From: Ypsolopha sequella
Taxonomy: Eukaryota; Arthropoda; Insecta; Lepidoptera; Ypsolophidae
Reading direction: 5' to 3'
NCBI GenBank assembly: GCA_934047225.1
Contig: OW203997.1
Coordinates: 9,286,417 to 9,350,416 of the forward strand
DNA length: 64,000 nt
How positions within the stretch are numbered: the first letter of the stretch is position 1; each line of letters starts with the position of its first letter. The notes below the pieces were generated by a model that was not told the DNA's origin, made no database searches, and worked only from the letters and a program-made list of their open reading frames with translations. This document shows, in pieces, positions 1-11,000 of this stretch. The position numbers and the translations under genes are program-made.

Positions 1-175
1 TTTAAAAAAAAAAGTTTGTATAGGAAATTTTCACTCTAGGGTAGACATTGTCTACCCTGGCGTCATACAATATTTTTTTTTTTCAAATCGATATTTAAAT
101 TTTTTTATATATTTTTTATTGTTGTTCTTGACCAATTGCTTGCTTTTCCAGCAAAAAGTTCTGTGCACGCCACTG
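1..175. mobile_element. hAT-type MITE, right half, cut by the window edge
   Basis: This stretch matches the right-hand part of the complete element at 36893-37155, including the core GTAGACATTGTCTACCCTGG and the terminal GTGCACGCCACTG. The left half lies outside the window. It is non-coding. Family assignment rests on the 8-bp target duplication seen at the complete copy. Confidence 0.75.
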
Positions 176-417
176 ATTATTGCCACATGGAGGGAAAGTG
201 CCTTAAATATTGTAGATGGAACATTTTACTGAAAAAATACATTATTATAATTAAAAAAACAATTTAAATTGCATTCATAAATTTTTAAATAGTTACATGG
301 TTGAACCATGTCGCTCACGATTGAGATACCGTGCGGACGTGTCTCCCTAAATAAAGCTAGCTAATTTACTGATAGCCAATACTGTCTATTCGTGTGCGAA
401 ATTTGCGTTCTGTAACT

Positions 418-1377
418 ATGGTGAAGTGCGGAAAGTGTAATAAACTGGTCACTAAGAAAAGTCCGGGCTTACAGTGTGTTAAGTGTTCTAAATGGATACA
501 TGGCGGTTGCGCTAATCTTTCGTCCGAACAGCTGAGTACACTGTATGCGACGGAGGCGGTTGACTGGAGATGCCGAAGCTGCGCAAGTGGCACAAAACCA
601 AAGCGCCTCTCGTTTATTATGCCAGATGCTGTAGAGGAAGACAACACCGACAACGAGACTTCAGATCCGCAGCCAACTGATAATGTCACACAGAAAATGC
701 TGTGTGATATAAAGCGTGAAGTGCGCGAAGTCGTACGCAGCGAATTGCAAACTGTTCTACAATTCTATTCAGATAAGATTGACGAATACGAATTAAGAAT
801 AAATTTGTACGAAAACCAGAACACTGAATTAAAAAACAATTTTAAGAATCTTGCACTGCGAAATGATGTACTGGAGCAAAAAATAAATAATATTGAGCAA
901 AATATGCTAAATAATTATGTAGAAATATGTGGCGTCAAGGAACATGATAATGAAGATGTACCTAACATAGCCAATATTATATGTAAGAAATTAAATCAGA
1001 ATCCCGCAGATATTATGAAGGTATATCGTAAAAAAGTGAGTCGTGCCGGAACCGCAAAAAACAGATCCTCGTCAATTACTGTATCGCTTCGTCAGGACTG
1101 CCGCGACAAATGGATAGAAGCTGCCAAAATGGTCATCATCACGGAGAAAGATATAGGACGAGAGGACGATACAAGGATCTATGTGCGCGAGTCTCTTACT
1201 CCTAACACGGCCTTTCTTCTATGGAAAACAAAAATGGCACTAAAAGAAACGGACCTATATAAATTTGTTTGGTGTAAAAATGGGCAAGTATTAGTCCGTA
1301 GGGCCGAAAAGGAAAAGTCGTTTACAGTGAGATCTGTACATGATATCGAAAGATTAGCAGCGGTACTGGAAAAATAA
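418..1377 (+). CDS. LINE ORF1 protein: PHD finger, coiled coil, C-terminal FP-like domain
   Basis: ORF1 proteins bind the element RNA and help form the retrotransposition particle. The first ATG gives 319 residues; the frame is open a few codons upstream but without an ATG. Residues 4-55 have PHD (C4HC3) spacing: C4, C7, C20, C23, H28, C31, C52, C55. Residues about 110-170 are heptad-rich and probably coiled-coil. The remainder, from NYVEICGV onward, resembles the FP-like or RRM-like C-terminal domains of other insect LINE ORF1 proteins; that match is from memory of the family. No frameshift or internal stop. ORF2 follows 21 bp later in the same frame behind three stops. Confidence 0.85.
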   Translation: MVKCGKCNKLVTKKSPGLQCVKCSKWIHGGCANLSSEQLSTLYATEAVDWRCRSCASGTKPKRLSFIMPDAVEEDNTDNETSDPQPTDNVTQKMLCDIKREVREVVRSELQTVLQFYSDKIDEYELRINLYENQNTELKNNFKNLALRNDVLEQKINNIEQNMLNNYVEICGVKEHDNEDVPNIANIICKKLNQNPADIMKVYRKKVSRAGTAKNRSSSITVSLRQDCRDKWIEAAKMVIITEKDIGREDDTRIYVRESLTPNTAFLLWKTKMALKETDLYKFVWCKNGQVLVRRAEKEKSFTVRSVHDIERLAAVLEK

Positions 1378-1398
1378 CTTATAACATAATTAAATTAA

Positions 1399-4380
1399 GT
1401 GCCTACCCTCACTCAATTAAAAGAGCTTGATTTACACCTAAACATCCAAGAAACAAACCACGACAACTGGAATCAATTTATAGTTGAAATACCTAGTCAA
1501 CGAAATTCACTGATAACACTGCATGTTAACATCAGATCAATGATAAAAAACTTCGCTCAGCTGGAGGTCATCGCTTCAAACAGCACGCGCCTTATTCACG
1601 TCATCGTAGTTACAGAGGCTAACGTCTCAACCGAGTGCGTTAAATTGTTTGAGCTACAAGACTACGAAATGTTTACTGAACTAAGAAAAAATAGAAAAGG
1701 AGGTGGTATTATTATATATGTGCATAACAGTGTTACATTCAATAGAAAACCAATTTCAACTAGTAGTTTTGAGTGCATTTTAGGAACAATAGAAACCAAA
1801 TTTAATTTTAAGATGGATATTTATGCTATTTATAGACCACCAAACTTAAATAAAGACCTATTTATCACCGAGTTATCTCGACTCATATATATACATTCGA
1901 TTAAAAGCAATGCGATAGTCTTAGGAGACATAAATATTGACCTGAAAAAATCAGACCCAATAACAATAAAATACCTAAACTCACTCAGTGGAATAGGATT
2001 CGACTGCGGAATTAGTCAATACACACGAATTGAGATGCGAGACGGTCGTATTACTAAGTCATGCATTGACCATATATTTATACGTAGCATGGCCGATAAC
2101 TATGATCGGGACATAAAAACAGCGGTGATAAACAATGCACTGGCCGACCACTTTATAACCTGTTTTGCTATCACAGATCAAACTGATACAAACTGCGGCG
2201 GCCAAAGCAAAAAAGTTCATAAATTAGATAATAATAAGGTCCAATTTGAACTACGTAATATTGACTGGAGTAAAGCACTATTATATGATGACCCTAATGA
2301 TGTGCTTAACTTTATTATGGATAAGTTTACTTATATCTATGATAAATGTAAATATAAAACAAACATTTATTTAAATAAAAGGAAAACATGTAAATGGATA
2401 AGTGAGAAAATTAAGAACATGTGTCAAAAAAGAGACGAACTATTTAAAATTTGGAAAAATGATGAAAGCAATGTTCAAAATAGATTACTTTATAATAAAT
2501 ATAGAAATAAAACAAATAAACATGTAAATATAGTAAAAAATAATTATATAAAAAAGGAAGTGTCAACAAATTTTAAAAATCCAAAAAAGGTATGGGAAAT
2601 TATAAATAGATTATGCGGCAAAATAACAAAATCTATTGATGAAGTTATATTAAAAACATTTAAAGCAGATACACGTTCCATATCGAATAACTTTGCCAAA
2701 GAATTTAAAAATAATGTAAAAAATATATGCACAAATTGTAATATTCCATTACTTGATAAAAACATATACATAAGGAACACCGAAGTATCAATGAAAATAC
2801 ACAAAGCGAAAAACGAGGTCATAGAAGCAATAATTAAACATTTGAACGACAAAAAAAGTCCTGGCTTCGACGGAATACGCGCGTCTGACATAAAATGTAT
2901 AAATAACAACATAACACCAGTTATTACACACTTAATAAATAGATGCATTTACACCTCTATGTATCCAGACAAATTAAAAATTGGAACTTTAAGACCTATA
3001 CATAAAAAGGGAAGCTATAAGGATATAAATAATTATAGACCTATAACGATACTGTCGTGTATTGATAAAATAGTCGAAAAATATTTTGGTCATGAAATAA
3101 ACAAATATCTTAGTAAAAACAACATAATAAATAATAAACAATTTGGCTTCCAGAAAAAACGAAATACGTCACAATTATTATGTAAGTTTACTAACGAAGT
3201 AAATAAGTGCTTAAATAATAAATTACATGTAATTGCAATTTTTATCGACTTCAGCAAAGCCTTTGACACTTTGAATTATAATACCTTATATTCAAAGCTC
3301 GAGCAAAACGGTATACAGGGCCCTTTTTTAAAATTCTTTAAAAACTATCACACCAATCGCTGTACAACTGTTAAAATAGCTGGAAAACATAGCAGTATGA
3401 TACCTACTGATGAGGGTACAGCCCAAGGATCAATATTTGCACCGTTAGAGTACCTAATCTATGTAAATGATATGCCTAACATATTTTCGGAGGGGTCTGT
3501 ATATCAGTTTGCTGACGATACTTGCATGATAGTAGCTCATAATAACATAAATGATGCTCAAAACACAATGCAAAAGAACTTTGATTTAATTTGCAAGTGG
3601 TCGCATGATGTTGGACTGGTCATTAACTACAACAAAACAAAAGTTATGCATATACATTCCCCATACATAAAAGCAAAGGCCAGCCCGTCTATCATCGCGC
3701 ATAATCACTCTTGTATGCATCAAACCAAATACAAAGTGTGTAACTGTGAACCCTTAGAATTAGTAACAAAACATACCTACCTGGGACTGACTATTGATTA
3801 TAAATTTAACTGGGGATCGCACATTGAGCATATATGCAATAAACTTAGGTCTATTTTGTGTAAGTTGTCAATTCTTAAGTATAAATTACCGTACAATACA
3901 CTCCGAATGTTATACATGTCACTGGCTGACTCTGTAATTAGTTATGGCCTTAGTAGTTACGGGAGAACATACAAAACATATGTTGAAAACATTTATACAA
4001 TGCAACTTCGTTTACTTAAAACTATTGTGCCTTTGTCTATTAGACATAAATACATAGAAGACGAATTATTTAAATACTGCAAAGTCATAAATGTTTTCAA
4101 CAAAGTAAAAATGGACACCATTTGTGAGGAGTACGACAAAGTTGACCAAATACAAAAAAAAACAAGACCAAATCAACTTCGTAAACTGACATACTTACCG
4201 ACATACAAACTACCCTCCTACAACAATAGCTATGGGACTCGCACTTGGGAGTACATGCTACCAAAGATATTAAACGAACTACCAAGTGAAATTATAAGTC
4301 AACTAAATCGTAATCCTCACAAAATAAAAACTATTTTAAAGTGTCACTATCTCGATACAAAAATTTATAAAATTAAATAA
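1399..4380 (+). CDS. LINE ORF2: AP-type endonuclease plus reverse transcriptase
   Basis: This is the polymerase of the LINE: the endonuclease nicks target DNA and the RT copies RNA onto the nick. The N-terminal endonuclease shows LHVNIRS, VVTEANV, IYRPPN, VLGDINID, SCIDHIFIR and LADHF. The RT shows KKSPGFDGI, NNYRPITILSC, GFQKKRNTSQ, IDFSKAFDTLN, AQGSIFAPLEYLIYVND and the catalytic QFADDT. No RNase H was recognised. The open frame spans 993 codons but has no ATG at its start: it opens with GTG right after TAA at 1396, and the first in-frame ATG (1540) lies just past the LHVNIRS motif. Translation probably depends on reinitiation or a non-AUG start. Confidence 0.92.
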   Translation: MPTLTQLKELDLHLNIQETNHDNWNQFIVEIPSQRNSLITLHVNIRSMIKNFAQLEVIASNSTRLIHVIVVTEANVSTECVKLFELQDYEMFTELRKNRKGGGIIIYVHNSVTFNRKPISTSSFECILGTIETKFNFKMDIYAIYRPPNLNKDLFITELSRLIYIHSIKSNAIVLGDINIDLKKSDPITIKYLNSLSGIGFDCGISQYTRIEMRDGRITKSCIDHIFIRSMADNYDRDIKTAVINNALADHFITCFAITDQTDTNCGGQSKKVHKLDNNKVQFELRNIDWSKALLYDDPNDVLNFIMDKFTYIYDKCKYKTNIYLNKRKTCKWISEKIKNMCQKRDELFKIWKNDESNVQNRLLYNKYRNKTNKHVNIVKNNYIKKEVSTNFKNPKKVWEIINRLCGKITKSIDEVILKTFKADTRSISNNFAKEFKNNVKNICTNCNIPLLDKNIYIRNTEVSMKIHKAKNEVIEAIIKHLNDKKSPGFDGIRASDIKCINNNITPVITHLINRCIYTSMYPDKLKIGTLRPIHKKGSYKDINNYRPITILSCIDKIVEKYFGHEINKYLSKNNIINNKQFGFQKKRNTSQLLCKFTNEVNKCLNNKLHVIAIFIDFSKAFDTLNYNTLYSKLEQNGIQGPFLKFFKNYHTNRCTTVKIAGKHSSMIPTDEGTAQGSIFAPLEYLIYVNDMPNIFSEGSVYQFADDTCMIVAHNNINDAQNTMQKNFDLICKWSHDVGLVINYNKTKVMHIHSPYIKAKASPSIIAHNHSCMHQTKYKVCNCEPLELVTKHTYLGLTIDYKFNWGSHIEHICNKLRSILCKLSILKYKLPYNTLRMLYMSLADSVISYGLSSYGRTYKTYVENIYTMQLRLLKTIVPLSIRHKYIEDELFKYCKVINVFNKVKMDTICEEYDKVDQIQKKTRPNQLRKLTYLPTYKLPSYNNSYGTRTWEYMLPKILNELPSEIISQLNRNPHKIKTILKCHYLDTKIYKIK

Positions 4381-4917
4381 GTAAAATTTTAGTTGTGAGC
4401 GCTTGCAGCGACACATAAACCTCTTTATGGTTTCCGTTAGCTGTATAAGTTTTATAATATTGTATATTTTTCTTGTTTTTACTCAATAAACGCATAAAAA
4501 AAAAAACCGGGAATCGAAACCACTACACGAGAAATCTTAAAATGCATGGTCTTCCTTTTATTTCTGACTCTATGTTATTTAGCAAAAAATAATCCTTATG
4601 ATGAAGCTTTTCGATCGGTATGATAAAGCTACAGGGTAATTATTTTTCTCATCTAACGGGTTCGATTCCCGGTTCAACCATGTAACTATTTAAAAAATCT
4701 ATGAATGCAGTTTAATTTTTTTTTTTTTATTAAAATAATGTTGTTTTTCAGTAAAATGTTCCATCTACAATATTTAAGGTACTTTCCCTCTATGTGGCAT
4801 AGCCGTGGGACGCCCTGTATAATCTTCCGTTTCATAATGAACTACATGTTTTCCGTTTCATATAAATACTTTCCCAAAGTAACTCTAACTTCTACAAAAA
4901 TTAATATTATATTTCAG

Positions 4918-5054
4918 GTGTCATTCAAAAAACCAGACAAACAGGAGAGCAGGAAATACAAACGCTTCTCTACTTTTTGTGGAGGGGCCATCATCACACG
5001 AATGAAAATTGTGACGATAGCTCAATGTTTCAACAACACGAAAAAACCTTTAGG
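4918..5054 (+). CDS. SP-A exon 2 (His57 region, His to Gln)
   Basis: Acceptor TTATATTTCAG, donor TTTAGG/GTAGGT, 137 bp, starts in phase 0 and ends in phase 2. FCGGAIITRMKIVTIAQCF aligns with [19 protein letters not shown] of SP-D, placing Gln at the catalytic His. Cys42 and Cys58 are kept. Confidence 0.8.
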
Positions 5055-8000
5055 GTAGGTCAGACAGTATTTTATACCTTTAGGTTCATAATGTCCAAAT
5101 CCCAAAATGTCCATATCCCAGAGTTTCCATATCCCAAAATGTCCATATCCCAGAATGTCCATATCCTAAAACGTCCAAATACCAAAGCATCATAGAAAAA
5201 TATTTTCCTATTTATGTTAAATAAACAAATGGTAGGAATTATAATATAAATGATAAATTTTTAGAAACTATTAATTAATATATTTTTTTAACGTTTACGG
5301 CCTGTGTTATAATTATAAACCATGTCTGAGTTTATTTTAGATGAGGCTCCGGAATCTGTATAAATGAGGCGCTTTCGTCGGTATTTTGAAAATCAATGGT
5401 ACCAGAAAACTAAGGTACCGACCATATAGAGCGCGTTGTACGTGCCGAACAATCAAAACGCGCGTTCTTTTTGACCGCTGCGCCGCGGTCTGTGTGTCTG
5501 GTGTGTAAGATCGAAGTTCATTTCAGTGAATGCGGAACGCATAACGCGCTCTATGTGGTTGCCTCTTAATAGGTTTTTCATTTTAACTTCTTTACCGATA
5601 AAAACTAGGAGTACGGGACTTGCCGTGTTTAGTTTTTATTTTTTGCCAAATTTTTGTTTAATCATCCCGTGATCGTGGCTGATGTAACTGCCGAAAATTT
5701 GGGAAAATATAAAAAGAGTTCGTGTAAACCTAAAATTCTTGACCAATGCCTCAATGTTTGCTTATACGCAGCATACCATACCAGTGATTCGAAAAACGTA
5801 ATAAATAAATAAATAATAAAGTTTATTGAAATCAAATAGCATATAACAGTGTTTGTTCTATACGATTACTTAAAAACTAGTTACATTAAAGAAGTTGCCA
5901 GTAAGTACGTCTGTGCCCGAAGTAGGTGCTAGAGTACTCTAGACCGGTGTTTCAGGCAGCAGCGCTCTTCCAATATTCAGTATCTTATGCTAGTTTTAGT
6001 GAATAGAGCCTGTTATCTGGTGGAGGCGGATAGTAACTTATTTCGTTTTTAATTTTTTATTTTCAAGCATTTATTATAGAAAGTTGCAAAAAATAAACGT
6101 AGTTTGAGAAATATATACTCATTTCTTGACGAAAGTTTGGTAATTATTTTCAACTCGTAACACACAGGAATAAATCAATCCAATATTAAAGGATTTTTCC
6201 TAAATATAATTGAAAAATGTGAGATAAATTTCGGGCCCAACCTCAGTCACCGAACATCATCAGATCAAAAAAGACAAAAAAAAGTCAATCTTCTGCATAA
6301 AAGAATACACCGACTGACTGATATATCAACTACTAGACCAAGCGGTTGGACTTAGGAGATAAAATTTGAAGTACAATTTCCCTTTATACATACTACGTGG
6401 ACATTCGAGAAGAAGGGATTTTAAGAAATTCCCACGGGATCGACAGAAACGGGATCAACGTGATATTTATTTACTTAACACCAATGGTATTATAATGTAC
6501 AAAACTTATAATGTGATGACGTTTTTTTTTTTTATTATAATATCTAAAATTATCCAATTTACAGAGATTATTTTTAAATAACTAGCTAGATTATGCTTTC
6601 TTTGAAGTTGGACGTTTATTGGATATTAAAACATAAATAATCTGCTTCCATCCATCAGCCCGTATTCGTCCACTGCTAGACATAGGCCTCCCCCATATTA
6701 CGCCACTCTTGGCGGTCCTCAGTCATCCTCATCCAGCCTCCACCCACAACGTTCTTCAGATCGTAAGTCCAGCGGGCATGAGGATGGCCTACGCTACGCT
6801 TTGCTGTACGTGGTCTCCATTCCAATGCCTTACGGCCCCAACGGTCATCACGTCGGCGACAAATATGGCCAGTCCACTGCCACTTCAACTTACTGATTAG
6901 GCAGGCTATGTCAGTCAACTTCAATCTCTGACGGATATCTTCGTTTCAGATTTCATCCATCAGATTTATCCCAATCATAATATTCCAAACAATCTGCTGA
7001 ATCGATATTAATTACAATCTATACGTCTGTAAACTTTATACCCTGTTTTTTCATGCGGCAAAGATTCACAGACAATAGATTAACTGTTATGACTTCAACC
7101 CCTCGTTAGTTGGGCATTTTTTCTTTCGGAATAGGCGATAAGTCGGAAAGCCTTACAATAAATGAAAAATTAACTATTTGAAGTTTTCTCAAAACCGCTA
7201 GTAATTTACAAAATATATCATATAAATTTAATGGCAGAATAGTTTTTTTCCAAAATACAGTTTATATTTCAGCTGCTGCTTTCTTGAAATTAAATCATGT
7301 GAAATGTGCTTTTAAAGGGGCTGCCGAACATGTTACGCCGTGGCCGGTACTATAAGAAATATAGGATATCATACTATGAAAAGAATGAGTCATGAGCAGT
7401 GGAGACACATCATGATGGTGAAATATTCTGCGGATATATTAAGCAGCAATGAAATCGCAATTGTGGTAAGAATAACTCTAAATTTTAACAAGTTTTTTTA
7501 GTAGATTGGTTGTGCACTTATTTGTCAAATGACGGATCTGCGGTGTCCCGACGACATATTGAAATGTCCGATAAAGTCGGTGGACACATTGTCGTGCAAC
7601 ATAACAACAGTCGGTTGGTCTTACGACAACGCCCTTAAGGCCCTACGCATCCAACACAATAATCGTATTAAGTAATTTTAAACTCAATGATATTGTCAGA
7701 AAGTCTACATTAGAACGCTCGCTTCGTGCGCTGCGAGCACGCATAATCGGTGAATTTGCGAGGTTTTTCTGGAATTTCTGAAAAAGTATTGAGAAATAAA
7801 TAAAAATGGGTCGATAAGTGTCTTTAGTTATCTGTAAAGAAAATTCAGGAAAAGTTTTAATTCTCTCCGTTGAACACCTTTGCTATAAACACATTTATCC
7901 GCAATTTGACAAGCTTACTTTGTGATTTTTTTCTATCGAGTGAAGTTTACTCAATTACGTTTTTAGATCAACTTGTGTTTAGAGTATATCCTCTATTGTT

Positions 8001-11000
8001 ACATATATTTAACTTGTATTTGAATGAGATATTGAACTGACAATATTAATTAAACAAAATGCTCATTTTGGAATGGCAGGGCCTTAAGAGGATGGCATAC
8101 CCTAGCAACTTTTTTTTATTACCCGTCCAGCACAATAAGTCTAATGGGAAAGACTTTATTTGCTTTTCATAGAGGCGATTATATGTTGACTCTTTGGCCT
8201 CTTGTTCTTGGACGCGTAATACTAGAAATATTTTGTAAGAAAAAAAATATTGGATTTAGGTAACATCCCTTCATATTTATACGAAAAGTAAATTTTACAG
8301 GAGATAAAAAAAGGATTAGTGTTTTTATTTGGAGAAAATCAAATGAGCTATAACAGTAATATTATTCAAAAATATATAACAATTTTTATGGTAAAAGGCA
8401 TTTTAGATGCCAACTTATGAAACAATTCCTGCTAAATCGGTTCCCACTAAAACATCAAAATCGATAAATGTATTTGGCACTTAACCGTTTTTGCCATCTT
8501 TACTGTCTGCGAAAAAACAACAATTTATTCTCGCAGTACACGTTAATAGTACGACGAACACTAATATCTTTATATTATCTGTTACAGACTGTGAATCGTA
8601 CATTTATATTCAATGAGTTTGTGAAACCAATCAGATTTGGATATAAGGAAAACGATTTCAGTGGATACTGCAATTTTTCGGGGTATTCAAGACCATCCTT
8701 TGGCGTAAGACATTTTTATAATGTTGTGTGATTTCCTGCTTCCTATACATTATTGTTAAAAATACTTACTTTTACTGCCCTCTTTTGCTACGGCGTAGCA
8801 AGTGCTACGGCTCCGTAGTTTTTCCGCCTTTACTTGTCTCCAGTGAGAATTTTGTTCTTTCAATTAAAGATATTAAATACTAGCTTTTGCTCGCAAATCT
8901 GAACACCTAAAACCTGACTCAGTAGTACAGCACCATCTAGATGTATAAATCTGAACACCTAAAACCTGACTCAGTAATACAGCACCATCTAGATGTATAA
9001 ATCTGAACACCTAAAACCTGACACGGTAGTACAGCACCATCTAGATGTATAAATCTGAACACCTAAAACCTGGTTCAGTAGTACAGCACCATCTAGATGT
9101 ATAAATCTGAACACCTAAAACCTGACTCAGTAGTACAGCATCATCTAGATGTATAAATCTGAATACCTAAAACCTGACACGGTAGTACAGCACCATCTAG
9201 ATGTATAAATCTGAACACCTCAAACCTGATTCAGTACTTCAGTAGTACAGCACCATCTAGATGTATAAATCTGAACACCTAAAACCTGACACGGTAGTAC
9301 AGCACCATCTAGATGTATAAATCTGAACACCTAAAACCTGATTCAGTAGTACAGCACCATCTAGATGTATAAATCTGAACACCTAAAACCTGACTCAGTA
9401 GTACAGCACCATCTAGATGTATAAATCTGAACACCTAAAACCTGGTTCAGTAGTACAGCACCATCTAGATGTATAAATCTGAACACCTAAAACCTGACTC
9501 AGTAGTACAGCACCATCTAGATGTATAAATCTGAACACCTAAAACCTGACTCAGTAGTACAGCACCATCTAGATGTATAAATCTGAACACCTAAAACCTG
9601 ATTCAGTAGTACAGCACCATCTAGATGTATAAATCTGAACACCTAAAACCTGACTCAGTAGTACAGCACCATCTAGATGTATAAATCTGAACACCTAAAA
9701 CCGGACTCAGTAGTACAGCACCATCTAGATGTATAAATCTGAACACCTAAAACCTGATTCAGTAGTACAGCACCATCTAGATGTATAAATCTGAACACCT
9801 AAAACCTGACTCAGTAGTACAGCACAATCTAGATGTATAAATCTGAACACCTAAAACCTGACTCAGTAGTACAGCACCATCCAGATGTATAAATCTGAAC
9901 ACCTAAAACCTGGTTCAGTAGTACAGCACCATCTAGATGTATTAATCTAGATGGTGCTGCATATATAAACCTAATATATAAACCTCCCCTTGAACCAATT
10001 ACCTAACATATTTTAAGATGTATCGTAAAGCCTCATTTACATACGAAGAGTTTCTCGAACACGAGTGGCAGTTTCTTGCTAGGCAATAATATGATCTCCT
10101 AGTGTAAAACAATGCTGCGAGTTTCGCATCTCGAACAAAGATTTCAAAAGTTTAGATGCGCCCTGGCACATAAAATCTATTGCATTGTTTTTGAATGTGT
10201 GCGTTAACATAATGCCGACGCGTGCACACTTATGAGTGCGCAATCTGCCTACCTACGGTCAGCAAACTGATCAGACTACTAAAGTTGTTGAAATCATTAA
10301 CTTTAGGTGTACTTAAGGCGTCAGGCTATCACTTTGTTCAGATGAGCACTGATTCCAAACGTGTGAGCGTAACCCATTTAAAGGTGGAAACATTTTGGTG
10401 CTGTCATAGTACGGTAAGGGCTTATCTTTACTTTTGAAATCTTTGATCTCGAAAGCATTTATCGCCCCCTAAACTGTGTTCGGTCACCGTCTGTGTAAAT
10501 AAATACTATGAGTTTCTCCATTCAAACGTCCAAGTCTCGCGAAGATTTTCGAATTCTATTTTGTTCAGTCATCTAATTTTCAGTATTTTTAATCTCCATT
10601 TTTAGTTGACAATTATTTCTGTGGACCCAAAGTTATCAATAGCCAGCTCTGCTGCAAATAATTTGAGAGCTGTTTCCAGCATATCCATCGACATAGCATA
10701 TCCCTATTTTATATTATGCATATTGTTGATCCCAGAGACACTCATAATTCCTATATACAAGGTGACTTTTTGATCATCGTCCAAATTCATACTGGAGGCT
10801 TGATAAGTGATCAGTATCTTGGATCAATAACAACTTTTGTGAAATTTGTAAAATGAAATTTCGGCTTCCCATAGAAATTCACTTCCAGTTCCGAGTGAAT
10901 CACTATGGGGAGTCGAAATTTCATTTTACAAATTTTACAAAAATGATTATTGATCCATGATACTGATCACTTAACAAGCCACCAGTATGAATTTGGACGA

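Larger units (their letters stand above)
308..4504 (+). mobile_element. Full-length non-LTR retrotransposon (CR1/jockey-like)
   Basis: Two intact ORFs, a 3' UTR with AATAAA at 4485-4490 and a terminal A-run ending at 4506 describe a complete LINE. AACC flanks both ends (304-307 and 4505-4508), a short target duplication partly hidden by the poly(A). The opposite arm of the host inverted repeat supplies the empty-site sequence, reading GTTGAACCGGGAATCG without a break. Intact frames suggest recent insertion. The clade is inferred from ORF1 and RT motifs, not from a tree. Confidence 0.88.
176..4820. mobile_element. Long inverted-repeat element, split by a LINE
   Basis: Bases 181-307 are an imperfect inverted copy of about 4668-4800. 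The pairing resumes on the far side of the LINE: 4509 onward pairs with about 4650-4665, the stretch ending in the tRNA B-box-like GGTTCGATTCCCGG. The right end runs to GGGACGCCCTGTATA near 4820; the left tip is missing where the hAT remnant begins. A diverged relative starts near 11033. It is non-coding and its superfamily is unknown. Confidence 0.7.

Noticed and set aside
2544..2948. 134-codon minus frame
   Set aside because: Antisense shadow of LINE ORF2.
8895..9943. Possible CRISPR array
   Set aside because: Units abut with no variable spacers and the genome is eukaryotic; it is a plain tandem repeat.
10222..10437. 71-codon frame in SP-A intron 4 as an extra exon
   Set aside because: No counterpart in the paralogs, and including it would add residues where the others have none.
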